DNA from: Bacillota bacterium
GTDB lineage: Bacteria > Bacillota > Clostridia > Lachnospirales > Lachnospiraceae
Assembly: GCA_023434365.1 (NCBI GenBank)
Contig: JAEYSV010000016.1
Span: forward strand, 1 to 64,000
DNA length: 64,000 nt
Reading direction: 5' to 3'
Shown here: positions 1 to 10,000 of the stretch, piece after piece
Layout: the number at the start of each line of letters is the position of its first letter
Position numbering within the stretch: position 1 is the stretch's first letter
Made by a program: the position numbers and the translations under genes
Notes under the pieces: generated by a model
What the model was told of the DNA's origin: nothing
What the model saw: the letters and a program-made list of their open reading frames with translations, nothing else
Database searches by the model: none

Positions 1-2
1 TA

Positions 3-47
3 GAAGATGGTGAATTTGAAGAAGGCTTTTATATAGACCTTTTCTAA
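3..47 (+). CDS. C-terminal end of an unidentified protein (5' part outside window)
   Basis: One forward frame is open from the window edge and stops with TAA at 45-47. It would encode an acidic tail ending EEGFYIDLF. Only 14 codons are visible, so the reading frame is a guess supported mainly by its coding-like composition and by the absence of any competing frame. It would converge on the T-box leader that comes from the right. No family can be assigned. Confidence 0.25.
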   Translation, partial: EDGEFEEGFYIDLF

Positions 48-97
48 TCACTGTCCATTTTTCATGCCCGCTTCCGGCGGGGCTATTTTGATTAAGG

Positions 98-155
98 CTC
101 CTCCGCGAGGAGGAGTTTCCTATAATATAAGAAAGAGTTTCGCTAGCGAAACTCT
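98..155. repeat. Cluster of short palindromes
   Basis: Two perfect hairpins lie in the gene-free stretch at the left end. CTCCTCC at 98-104 pairs with GGAGGAG at 109-115. A 22-bp uninterrupted palindrome runs from 134 to 155 around the centre CGCTAGCG. Neither is followed by a clear T-run. They look like dispersed intergenic hairpin units rather than ordinary terminators. Confidence 0.6.
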
Positions 156-221
156 CCGCCTGCGGTGGGTCGCTTAGGCGACACTTTTCATTTCCGCCGC
201 AGTGCGATCCTCGCGTAGCAA

Positions 222-268
222 TTTTTATATCATAGGAAACTGTAAAGCAGTTTCCTATGATATAAAAA
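222..268. repeat. Perfect 21-bp inverted repeat with 5-nt loop
   Basis: Bases 222-242 are exactly complementary to 248-268, with TAAAG as the loop. The ends are A/T rich, so the hairpin could act as a terminator in either direction. It lies just beyond the T-box terminator (271-299) on the same minus-strand transcript, so read-through past the T-box would meet this second hairpin. Confidence 0.75.
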
Positions 269-270
269 CG

Positions 271-540
271 CCCTAAGCATAAAACAACTATGCTTAGGAC
301 GAATGTCTCCGCGGTTCCACCTAAATTCAGATTTAACTCTGCTCTTTAACAATACGGACTGTACTACCAATCTTATATTGTATTCCTTGTAACGGTGGAA
401 TCTCCGTCGGTCGCTACTTCATTCACTCCGCTGCTCCAAGACGCCTTCTATGTTATGATCATAGGAATTCACACCCGCCATTCCCTCTCTGAACGATACA
501 TTACATATACTCTTTCTCTTCCAAGCATTTAAATATTTCA
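271..540 (-). promoter_or_regulatory. T-box leader, probably proline-specific, with no gene after it
   Basis: Read on the minus strand, the T-box core AGGTGGAACCGCGG (complement of 309-322) is followed by a terminator with 10-bp arms (CCTAAGCATA / TATGCTTAGG, 271-299) and a T-run. The putative specifier loop, GTGAATTCCTATG on the minus strand (complement of 460-472), offers CCT (463-465) followed by A. That fits proline, although TTC or TCC cannot be excluded. T-boxes bind uncharged tRNA and antiterminate the gene downstream. This leader lies 3' of proS and points away from it, and no minus-strand ORF follows in the remaining 270 bases. It is either a displaced proS leader or the leader of a gene outside the window. 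Confidence 0.85.
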
Positions 541-557
541 CTTAGTATAGCACACTA

Positions 558-2279
558 CTAAATTTTGTCAACACTCAACTTGGCAAGTAATTCCTTAATT
601 CGAGGTACTATCTCATCGCAAGGAATCATTTCCTTAATAGACTTATCTCTAGTTACCAGTTCAACGCAGTTTTCCTCCAAATTTCGTGGACTTATGATAA
701 CTCGTATAGGGACCCCTAGCAGATCCGCATCCGAGAACATCACTCCTGGACGCACCTGCCTGTCATCATAAATTACTTCGATGCGCTCCTTTTGTAATTC
801 TTGGTATAAGGAATCCGCACTTGCCTTCGCATTATTATCATCAGAACGTAAGCAACACAGATGCACCTGCCATGGAGCGATCGACATCGGCCAGATTGGT
901 CCATACTCATCATGATGCGCTTCACATACCGAAGCCGCCAAACGTCCTACACCGATTCCATAGCAACCCATAACCGGATACTGAAGATTGCCCTCATTGT
1001 CTAGATATTGCATGCCTAATGGCTTCGTATACTTTGTTCCTAACTGAAAGATATTTCCTACTTCAATCCCTCTGGAGATTGTAATAGCAGGTTTGCCGCA
1101 ACTTGGACAGATGCCCCCTTCTATAATTTTAGCAAAATCGTGATACTCTACCTCACCGCAATCCCTTGCTATATTCATTCCCGTCAAATGATATTCATAC
1201 TGATTTGCGCCACAACATAAATTGTCAATCTCTTGTAGCGATTTATCAAACAAAATGGTCGCCTTAGCTTCCATGTTTACTGGACCAATATAACCAGCCA
1301 CAATCCCACTTTCCTGTGTAATCATTGCTGGATGAATCTCTTCTCCTAAGAAGTTACGAACTTTTGTTTCATTCACGTCCAAATCCCCACGAAGGAAGAC
1401 AATTACATATTCGTCGGACATATTCTTCTGATATACCACTGCCTTGCAGGAATTCATTACGGGTAACTTCAGATAGTCACATACTGCTTCAATAGTGGAT
1501 GCATGAGGAGTAAAAACTCGCTCTAACTCAGCTTTTGGCAATGTATTCTCATTTTGAACAATACTTTCTGCTGCCTCCATATTAGCTCTGTAATTACAGG
1601 ATTTGCAGATTGCCAAACTATCTTCGCCAATTGGAGTTAATAACATATATTCATGAGACACACTACCACCCATCATACCCGAATCACTGGCAACCACAAC
1701 TACTTCCGGTATGCCTGTTCTTGCAAATATTCTCTCATATGCCTTATAACATTGTTCATAATACTGTTCCAGGTCCTCTTTGGATGTATGAAACGAATAC
1801 GCATCTTTCATTGTAAACTCACGAACACGAATCAATCCTCCCCTTGGTCTGGCTTCATCACGGAATTTGGTTTGGATCTGATAAATCATAAATGGATACT
1901 TTGCATATGTGTTTCCATACTCTCTTACTAATTGAACCGCTGCTTCCTCGTGAGTCATCCCCAACACCATTGGGGTACCATTTCTATCCGTTAAACGACA
2001 CAGTTCACTTCCTACCGCATCGAATCTTCCCGACTCTTTCCACAATTCACCCGGTAATACAACTGGGAATAATACCTCTTGCCCATCAATTGCATCCATT
2101 TCTTCTCTAATAATCTGTTCAATCTTTTTCGTAATTCTCTTTAAGACAGGATTTTGTGAGTAAATACCACTCGCTACATATTTTATGTAGCCACCTCTCA
2201 TCATAAGAGCATGACTATCAATGATGCAGTCTGCTGGTTTCTCTTTAAATCTGTCTCCTACTAACTTATCTAGCTTCAT
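558..2279 (-). CDS. proS: Prolyl-tRNA synthetase
   Basis: Charges tRNA-Pro with proline in the cytoplasm. The 573-aa length fits the bacterial class II type with an inserted editing domain. Class II signatures are visible: THEE near residues 109-112, motif 2 with FRDEARPRGG and REFTMKDAYSFH (about 139-164), and motif 3 GCYGIGVGR in the C-terminal half. The segment between motifs 2 and 3 corresponds to the editing (INS) domain, and the C-terminal part to the anticodon-binding domain. AAAGGAG lies just upstream of the ATG. A T-box with a possible proline specifier lies downstream instead of upstream, and no T-box is visible before this gene, so its control by uncharged tRNA may have been lost or rearranged. 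Confidence 0.97.
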   Translation of the reverse strand: MKLDKLVGDRFKEKPADCIIDSHALMMRGGYIKYVASGIYSQNPVLKRITKKIEQIIREEMDAIDGQEVLFPVVLPGELWKESGRFDAVGSELCRLTDRNGTPMVLGMTHEEAAVQLVREYGNTYAKYPFMIYQIQTKFRDEARPRGGLIRVREFTMKDAYSFHTSKEDLEQYYEQCYKAYERIFARTGIPEVVVVASDSGMMGGSVSHEYMLLTPIGEDSLAICKSCNYRANMEAAESIVQNENTLPKAELERVFTPHASTIEAVCDYLKLPVMNSCKAVVYQKNMSDEYVIVFLRGDLDVNETKVRNFLGEEIHPAMITQESGIVAGYIGPVNMEAKATILFDKSLQEIDNLCCGANQYEYHLTGMNIARDCGEVEYHDFAKIIEGGICPSCGKPAITISRGIEVGNIFQLGTKYTKPLGMQYLDNEGNLQYPVMGCYGIGVGRLAASVCEAHHDEYGPIWPMSIAPWQVHLCCLRSDDNNAKASADSLYQELQKERIEVIYDDRQVRPGVMFSDADLLGVPIRVIISPRNLEENCVELVTRDKSIKEMIPCDEIVPRIKELLAKLSVDKI

Positions 2280-2325
2280 ATAATCTCCTTTTTCAGATCA
2301 GCAACTATCTATTAATTAGTATACC

Positions 2326-2523
2326 CTAAAATTGGCTGTAGTCACTTGTAATAGGGGAAATGACAGGCTTCCCTTCTCGGTCAAGAAGCGGCGTTAGTCC
2401 CCCCGCATAACCTGCTGCATGAAACATATAGTTAACACCAGTTTCTGTATCCACCCATATTTCAGTGGAACTCAGCTTTCCTTCTGAAAAAACCTTTACG
2501 AATCTCTTTCCATCTTTCGACAT
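2326..2523 (-). CDS. DUF6440 family small protein
   Basis: A 65-aa protein with the pattern KRFVKVFSEGKLS, STEIWVDTETGVNYMFHAAGY and GGLTPLLDREGKPVI, which I recognise as the DUF6440 family of short clostridial proteins. Function unknown. The frame is open five codons further from a GTG, but GGAGG lies eight bases before the ATG at 2523, which makes that the better start. It sits 46 bases upstream of proS on the same strand and may be co-transcribed with it. Confidence 0.8.
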   Translation of the reverse strand: MSKDGKRFVKVFSEGKLSSTEIWVDTETGVNYMFHAAGYAGGLTPLLDREGKPVISPITSDYSQF

Positions 2524-2598
2524 ATTACATACCTCCACTTATTCTATGTACTGGATAGCAAATTACACTACTGTTTATAATCACTTATTTTGGTGTAA

Positions 2599-2888
2599 CT
2601 AAAATTGGTCATTATACTGCGAATCACGATTATATTGGAAAATTTTCATTAAAACCAAGATCCACTCCTCACTATCTACATCATACTCATCATCGTAAAA
2701 ACCTACTGTGTTAATATTTCTTTACATTCCATCACATCAGATGCTATAGGACGCAGCAGATTACCAATTTTATTAGTATGATACTCTTTATATCTTTCCA
2801 ATTCTGATGAGATACGATTACAGTAAATAATACTGATAACCAATAAAACTGCTAATACAATTGTATATACCAAATACTTATTTTTCAT
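2599..2888 (-). pseudogene. Small membrane-anchored protein gene with a probable frameshift
   Basis: From the ATG at 2888 (AGGTGG six bases upstream) the frame encodes one N-terminal membrane helix (YTIVLAVLLVISIIY) and a short extracytoplasmic helix, then stops at 2703 after 61 residues. One of the other frames is open across the stop and continues with protein-like sequence (TVGFYDDEYDVDSEEW, then ILVLMKIFQYNRDSQYN) to a TAG at 2599. Adding one base near TTAACACAG (about 2707-2715) would join them into a single protein of about 95 residues. The product is unknown. Alternatively the 61-residue protein (2703-2888) is real and the downstream frame is chance. Confidence 0.5.
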
Positions 2889-2913
2889 AATATCCACCTT
2901 AATTTTCATAACC

Positions 2914-2943
2914 TTAATACTTCCCATACCAAAGTAAATTACA
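2914..2943 (-). pseudogene. 3' remnant of a paralogue of the gene at 10432-10821
   Basis: Ten codons read CNLLWYGKY and a stop, almost identical in DNA to the last codons (CNLLWYGRY, 10432-10461) of the anchored protein 7.5 kb away. Upstream the frame is broken by TAA and small indels, although GGAAAA...TGTAATTTA is still alignable. This looks like the tail of a decayed duplicate, now overlapped by the leader of the neighbouring small gene. Confidence 0.45.
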
Positions 2944-3003
2944 TATACATTACTTTTCCGGTACTACCTTTCTCTTATCTCATTCGCTCTGGATTCAGAT
3001 ACC

Positions 3004-6000
3004 TTACTTAATTTTAACCAACCCAATTGACGAAAAACTTCCATAAACTTTTTTGCCTTTTACATTGGTATATGCTCTAATCTTGACGTAATATTTTTTC
3101 CCTCGTATCAATGGCTTTTTCACATAGAATAATCCATTGGTTGTCTTAATACGTGTATATTTTCCCTTTTTAGAAGTTGCTAGATACAGTTCATAACCAC
3201 TAGCGCCTTTTACTTTAGACCAACTAATTGTAGCTTGCTTTGTACCTGCTTTAAGTTTTATTTTAGATATACCTGGTTTTATTTGAAATACCTTTTTCAG
3301 TGAACCGCTGTAATTACCTTTTCCTTTAATCGTAACTGTGGCTGTTCCAACACTCAAATTATTAGTATAAGTAACCGTATAATCTGTATTCTTAACTAAT
3401 TTTTTAGAACCATTCCTTACCGTTACCACTGGTGTAAACCTTGATCCTGTATAGGTGTATGTTGTTTTTGATAAGGTTACCTTCAGACCAGAAATTGATT
3501 TTGCACTAATTTGGAAGTCTTTCGATATGGCTCCCGAGTAATTACCTCTTCCAGTTATGGTGACCTTCGCACTTCCTACCTTAGTGTTATTCGAATAGCT
3601 AATCGTATAGTCCGTGTTTTTCACCAGTGTTTTTGTTCCATCCTTGACTGTTACTGTAGGTGTTAATGCAGCACCTGTATAAGTAATACTATAGGATGAA
3701 AGTGATGCTATACATGATGTAATTGGCTTCGCGGTAATTGTAAATGATTTTATGATTGTACCCGTATAATTATTGATACCAGTAATTTTAACCGTTGCTG
3801 TACCAACATCTTTGTTATTAGTATACGTTAGTGAATAATCTACCCCCTGTATTAATGAAACCAATCCATTTTTAACAATAACTTTTGGACCAATATCTAA
3901 ACCGCTATAAACAAAAGATGATTTTTCTAAATTCACCGAACAATTAGACATGCTTTCCTTCTCTGCAGAAGATTCTATCACTATTGGAGTTGGCAAATAC
4001 TTTTGATGCATTTTGAGCATATCAACCAGAAGATATCCATCCTGATATGGAACTCGTTTACCCCCACCATACCTTGAATCAGCTGAATAGGAAAATATAT
4101 TGTTAAAGTCGTTACTTAACCAGCTGAATTTATGCTCATTACACATAGATAAAAGATCATCATAGTACCGAAGTACTGACTGATATTCATTCCCGTTGCA
4201 AAAAGCCGCACATTCAAATCGAACCATGAGATTTGGAGAAAACTCAGCCATTGCAACTCCCCAATTATGAATCGTCTGTTTGTTTGACTGCGCATAAACA
4301 GTCGAGGTCTCATAGGTAATATCTGAATTAATCTTTATTATTCTTCCTGAATTATAACTATATGGTGAAAGCATTATTCTAGAAGTACTTTTCAAAAAAG
4401 GTGGCGTCCAATTCGTCCCTTCCTTAATCGCATCATATCCCGACATAGACCACCAACGCTCTACTGCATACTGCTCTGGAAGAGTAACATCGATTCCACT
4501 CCATTCAAACCAATTTCCACTATAGCTAATTTCTACTCTATTTGTTTCCGCAGGCAAACTCACACTAATCCCCTTATTACTCTTTGCATATGGATAGTAT
4601 CGAGATAGTGGTGAATCTACACTATAGGCAGAATCCGATAAGAACTCACTATACAATGTATTATCATCCGCTTTAATCGCAAATGTTCCGGAACCACTTA
4701 CTTGTGATAGATAGATATCTATCTTGGTTCCTTTTACAAGATCTCCTTGCAAGATAAGAGGTGCTCCGTTGTCAATATGATACTGTGTGTCGTAAATTGT
4801 TACAGGGTATTCCGGCTTGAACATAGAATGATTATTGTGATCAATATGCTCTCCCTGAACTGCTGTCATTTCTGCATAGACAAAAGGATTTTCACAGAAA
4901 TTACTAATCATCATTGTATCAGTAAAATGCTCTTCTATCGTGTCTTTGATTACCTTCGATTCACTGATAATGGATTCGATACTATTATTTGCAGTAGGCT
5001 CATAGATAACATATCGATCAGAATCATGTGCTCTTATCGTATCAATAAGACCTTTGTATACTGTTGCAACATCGCTGATTGTATAAGGATCTACAGGCAG
5101 TCCACTACTCAGACTGGTATTTAGCGCTTCCCACAATGGACAAAATGATAACGCCACACTTGGAACTTCTTTATATCTTTCTGATATCAATGCCCAGACA
5201 GCATTTGCTTCTTGCTGTCTGATTGGATTGGTGAAAAGATCAAGAGAAGCTTCCGTCGTATAATTATCAAAATTCGTACGGGTCCATCTGCCCGGCAGAC
5301 TGAAAGTCACTATATTCAGATGCAGATTATACTTCATCGCAGATGCTATTACCGAATCCAGATTTTTTAAGTTAGTGAGATTCACCTTCGTTACTCCATC
5401 GTCAAACAAGGTCTGATATGTCAGCATGTATCTGACGCTATTAAATCCCCACTCAGCGATTCTTTTAAAGTCCTTATCTATTTGTAATGCATCAATCTCC
5501 GTTCTTTCATAAGACCCATCAGGCAATACGAACCCATACCATTTTTCCAGATTATCCTCCGAAGCTTCATTTGCCTTAAAAAGCAGTTCATCTGTAATAT
5601 AACTTGAATCATAATTTATTGCTTCTGCACTAGTAAGTGCTATGTATTTATTTTCAGGTTGTCTGGAATCTAGAAAACGTGTGACCGCATTATATGCTTC
5701 CGACATCGTCATCAAATCAGCCGGCCGCATGGAATTCAAAGCTTTATCATAATCAAAGAGTGTTTTTCCATTAACAAGTGAAGATCTCCCGAATGAGTAC
5801 CGATAAGCAACTCCACAATCATCCCAGTCATATACATAGGTATCATTTTGGAAACCTCCTAGACTATATGGATAATGATTTTGAATGTACTGATACGGAT
5901 TAGAAATGGTAGCTATTTCATCCCATACTTTATTCCCAATCATCTCATTAAGTGCAGTCCATTCTGTATTAAACTCGCTATATGAAGAACCAAGCATTAC

Positions 6001-6582
6001 CGCCACGTTAAGCATCGCCATCATCCCTTCTAACCGGGTCATGGTTCTACTTGAACTTCGGGCTTGAGTAAACGAACTCTTCCAACTATTTAACTTGGAT
6101 TGGTCTGCAATCTGAACTGCCTTATCAAGAATAGTAAAAAATTCCTTATAGGTGATTTGCTTGTCCGAAGAAACCCCCAAGTTATAGAATTTTAATCGAT
6201 TTACATCCGAAAAACAAGTATCAAGCGAAGTCCAAATATAAGCTCCCTTCATTACATCATTATATTCATAAGACCCTATTCCAAGTTCATCACATGCTTG
6301 TTTCAAATTAACATATGCTAAACCATTAATCCTGGTTGTAGCAGTAGGTTTCGTTCCAAGCAGCTGCTTAATTGTTCCTGGCAGAAAGTATAACTCTCCA
6401 TTATTTCCAAGATACCCATTAGCCTGATATACTTCCCCGTCAACAGTAATACGAAAATCGTTCAACGGTTCATAAGTAACACTATCCTGCTCATAAGCTT
6501 TTACATTATCCAAAAACGTGTTAGCCGGTAAACAAGTAACAACCAGCAAAATAATCAGCATAAGTGACAATAAACGTTTCAT
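3004..6582 (-). CDS. Secreted multidomain GH5-like glycoside hydrolase
   Basis: About 1192 aa. The start at 6582 is chosen because GGAGAG precedes it and a signal peptide follows at once (KRLLSLMLIILLVVTCLPA). The order is a unique N-terminal region, a TIM-barrel of the cellulase/GH5 type (about residues 350-830) with a beta-rich insert (about 595-700), three repeats of about 74 aa ending in YTNNxxVGTATVTIxGxGNY-like sequence (about 880-1103), and a fibronectin-III-like C terminus. Candidate catalytic acids are Glu485 (CPLWEAL) and Glu780 (VAMAEFS). The Asn that normally precedes the acid/base in clan GH-A is Trp here, so activity and substrate are uncertain. Probably acts on plant or microbial polysaccharide outside the cell. 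Confidence 0.75.
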   Translation of the reverse strand: MKRLLSLMLIILLVVTCLPANTFLDNVKAYEQDSVTYEPLNDFRITVDGEVYQANGYLGNNGELYFLPGTIKQLLGTKPTATTRINGLAYVNLKQACDELGIGSYEYNDVMKGAYIWTSLDTCFSDVNRLKFYNLGVSSDKQITYKEFFTILDKAVQIADQSKLNSWKSSFTQARSSSRTMTRLEGMMAMLNVAVMLGSSYSEFNTEWTALNEMIGNKVWDEIATISNPYQYIQNHYPYSLGGFQNDTYVYDWDDCGVAYRYSFGRSSLVNGKTLFDYDKALNSMRPADLMTMSEAYNAVTRFLDSRQPENKYIALTSAEAINYDSSYITDELLFKANEASEDNLEKWYGFVLPDGSYERTEIDALQIDKDFKRIAEWGFNSVRYMLTYQTLFDDGVTKVNLTNLKNLDSVIASAMKYNLHLNIVTFSLPGRWTRTNFDNYTTEASLDLFTNPIRQQEANAVWALISERYKEVPSVALSFCPLWEALNTSLSSGLPVDPYTISDVATVYKGLIDTIRAHDSDRYVIYEPTANNSIESIISESKVIKDTIEEHFTDTMMISNFCENPFVYAEMTAVQGEHIDHNNHSMFKPEYPVTIYDTQYHIDNGAPLILQGDLVKGTKIDIYLSQVSGSGTFAIKADDNTLYSEFLSDSAYSVDSPLSRYYPYAKSNKGISVSLPAETNRVEISYSGNWFEWSGIDVTLPEQYAVERWWSMSGYDAIKEGTNWTPPFLKSTSRIMLSPYSYNSGRIIKINSDITYETSTVYAQSNKQTIHNWGVAMAEFSPNLMVRFECAAFCNGNEYQSVLRYYDDLLSMCNEHKFSWLSNDFNNIFSYSADSRYGGGKRVPYQDGYLLVDMLKMHQKYLPTPIVIESSAEKESMSNCSVNLEKSSFVYSGLDIGPKVIVKNGLVSLIQGVDYSLTYTNNKDVGTATVKITGINNYTGTIIKSFTITAKPITSCIASLSSYSITYTGAALTPTVTVKDGTKTLVKNTDYTISYSNNTKVGSAKVTITGRGNYSGAISKDFQISAKSISGLKVTLSKTTYTYTGSRFTPVVTVRNGSKKLVKNTDYTVTYTNNLSVGTATVTIKGKGNYSGSLKKVFQIKPGISKIKLKAGTKQATISWSKVKGASGYELYLATSKKGKYTRIKTTNGLFYVKKPLIRGKKYYVKIRAYTNVKGKKVYGSFSSIGLVKIK

Positions 6583-6789
6583 CTTAACTCTCCTTCCCCA
6601 TGCTACACATTCATGATGACAATACATCACGCTTTTTTTACTAAAATCCATAAAAACTGTCTTAACATTATTATATTGTTAATTCCATTTTGTGTAAATA
6701 CTAATATAGGTGACTAGAATAAAAGTGCCTTTTATATAACTCCAACATTTAACAAAATTACTTGATATAATATACCATTTAGGCATATA

Positions 6790-7042
6790 ATTCATTAAAA
6801 CGTTGATGAAGACAGTAGAAGTTGAGTGAAATTCACAGAGAATCAGGGAAGGTGAGATCCTGATAAGAGTAAAACGACTTTGAACATCACTTCGGAGTTA
6901 CAGGCTGAAAGCATGATTACATGTCAGTAAGGCCTTGTCGGTAATCCACCGTTACTTGGATGACATATGTTAGTATGTTCGAACAGGTGGTAATAAACGG
7001 GTGATCATAGGTCTCGTCCTGGAACAGGATGAGGCTTTTTTT
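6790..7042 (+). promoter_or_regulatory. Isoleucine T-box leader of ileS
   Basis: Classical T-box architecture lies before ileS: GATGAAGACAGTAGA at the start of stem I (from 6805), a specifier loop GGTGAGATCCTG with ATC (Ile) at 6857-6859, the T-box core AGGTGGTAATAAACGGG (6985-7001), and a terminator hairpin (7013-7033) followed by seven T residues (7036-7042). Uncharged tRNA-Ile should favour antitermination and raise ileS expression. The rest of the 500-base gap, 6583-6790, is AT-rich with no other feature seen. Confidence 0.95.
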
Positions 7043-7090
7043 GCGTTCCAACACAGTATTGATACAATAAAATTTGGAGGGTGACAAGAG

Positions 7091-10000
7091 ATGAAGTATG
7101 AAGAGTTATCAGCAAAACCTGAAGGAGCCAAAATCCAAGAAGAGATCTTAGGCTTTTGGAAAACAGAGAAAATATTTGAAAAGTCGGTTGAAGAGAATGA
7201 GGGGGATGAGTTTGTGTTTTATGATGGACCACCCTTTCCCACTGGAAAACCTCATCATGGAACCGTATTAGTATCCTTTATCAAAGACATGATTGCAAGG
7301 TACCAGACGATGCGCGGCTACCGCGTTCCTCGCGTCTGGGGCTGGGACTGCCACGGCTTACCGATTGAGAATCAAGCGGAAACATTACTTGGAATATCTG
7401 ATAAAAATGAGATTGAGAAAACTCTAGGTATCGCTGAGTTTAACGAAAAATGTTTTGAAATTGTATCGAATAATAATGAAACCTGGCGAGAATATGTAGA
7501 GCAAATGGCCCGCTGGGTAGATTATGACGGGGCCTATAAAACGATGGACACCAATTTTATGGAAAGTGTTATGTGGGCATTTAAACAATGTTATGAGAAA
7601 GGCCTCATCTATAGAGACTATCGCGTAACACCATATTGTATGCATTGCGAAACCTCACTATCCATTTCAGACACACGAGAATCTGATTCGACCAGATTAC
7701 GACAAGATAGGTGGATTATCGCTAAGTTTAAGACAGAACTAATCATCGCCGATAAGCCAGTGTTTCTATTAGCCTGGACAACAACACCTTGGACGCTCCC
7801 ATCCAATCTATGCCTTGCTGTTGGTGAAACGCTTAATTATTCCTTTGTGGAAATGCAAGACGAAATCTATGTTGCTTGTAAAAACACGTTGCCGAATTTT
7901 GAAAAAATATTTGGCAATTCACCTAACATCGTAAAAGAGTGCACAGGTGAAGAGCTAGTCGGACTATCCTATGAACCGCTATTTGATTATTTTGCTGACA
8001 AGAAAGAAGAAGGTGCTTTCAAAGTTGTGAGTGCCGATTATGTTGGAGCAGAAGAAGGAGTTGGTATTGTCCATACTGCGCCAGCCTTTGGCGAGGATGA
8101 TTACTGGACATGTAAGAAAAACAGAATTCCTCTCGTCAACCCTGTAGATGAAAAAGGACGTTTCACACAGGAAATCACTGATTTTTATGACCCAGATAGT
8201 GAAAAAAATGTGATTGAAATGAATCCTATCATCATTCGTTTTTTATATGAAAATAGGAAAGCAGTAGCAGATGGTACGATAGAACATAATTATCCACATT
8301 GTTGGAGATGTAAACGCCCACTTATCTACAAAGCTATGGATGCATGGTATTTTAATGTTGATAAGATAAAAGACCGCCTCATTGATTTGAATGAGGAGAT
8401 TAACTGGGTTCCGGAAACTGTCAAGCATGGACGATTTGGTAATTGGCTTGAAAATGCGAGGGACTGGAACATCTCAAGAAACCGATACTGGAGCACGCCA
8501 ATCCCTATCTGGGAATGTGTTGAATGTGGAGAAAGAAAGGTTCTTGGCAGCATTGAAGAAATCTATGAAGTTAGTGGAGTCCGTCTGACGAATCTTCACA
8601 GACAGTATATGGATCAAGTAACTTTCCCATGTCAATGCTGTGGAAAAACAATACAAAGAGTGCCTGAAGTCCTTGATTGCTGGTTTGAAAGCGGTTCCGT
8701 ACCATTTGCACAAAAGCACTATCCATTTGAAAACAAAGAATGGTTTGAATCTCATTTTCCAAGTGACTTTATCGTGGAATACACCGGTCAGATCAGGTGC
8801 TGGTTCTATTACCTTCATGTTCTTGCCGTTGCCCTCTTTGATAAAAATGCTTTTCAAAACTGTATTGTACATGGGACCATTCTTGCAAAGGATGGTAAGA
8901 AATTATCCAAATCCTCCAAAAACTATACAGATCCAATGCAATTAATGAAGCAATACGGAACAGATGCCTTCCGATTATATCTATATCAAACGAACGCCAT
9001 GCTCATTGGAGACCTACTTTTTGATGAATCAGGAATTCAAGATGCCTATCAGCAGATCATTTTGCCTTATTGGAATGCTTGTAATTTCTTTATCTCCTAT
9101 GCCAATATCGACGGTTTTAAGTCAGATGAATTAGTGTCTCCTCAGTCAGATAATCAATTGGACCAATGGATGCTAGCCAAATTATATGAAACCGTTCAAA
9201 ACATTACAACGAATATGGACCGGTACCAAGTCAATAAATACGTAGAATATCTGGTGTCCTTACTAGATGGACTTACGAATTGGTATATCCGCCGATCAAG
9301 AAGACGATTCTGGAGCAATAGCATGTCTAGTGATAAATTAAGTGCGTACCAAACGATGTACTATGTCCTTGTAAACACAACAAAGCTACTATCTCCAGTC
9401 GCTCCGATTATCTCTGAGAAAATATATAAAACACTTACTGAAGACTATTCTGTCCATCTTACGAATTGGCCTTCCATTCCGGATGAATACCAGAACACCG
9501 CATTAATTGCAAAGGTTACACTTTCGCAAGATATTATCTACCTGGCAAGATCCATCCGCAATAAAAACAGAATCAAAAACCGCCAGCCATTAAGCACATT
9601 AAAAATAGCACTTTCCGATAGCAGCAACAATTTTATTGTGGAGGAATTCAGCGCTACGATTGCAGAAGAATTGAATGTTAAGAACATCGAGATATTGAAC
9701 GAAGTGGAAAATATCGCTGATGTAAAATACGATCCAAACTTCAATGTCATTCGTGATAAGTATCCAAACAAAATTCCTGATATTATCAAAGCAATTAAGA
9801 CCAATCATTTTGAGCTCCACGATAATGAGGTGCTTTTGACAATTAACAATATAAAGGAAAACTATGATCCAGGCATTATACTTGTAACATACCTGGCAAA
9901 AGTTGGTCAGCATGTAGCATGTAATCACGGAATTGTAGTGTCACTAGATTTGACACTGACTGAAGAACTAAAACAAGAAGGATTGGCACGAGACATCGTG

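Noticed and set aside
7424..8872. Minus-strand ORFs within ileS
   Set aside because: They are shadows of a strongly conserved gene, lack ribosome sites and show no family resemblance.
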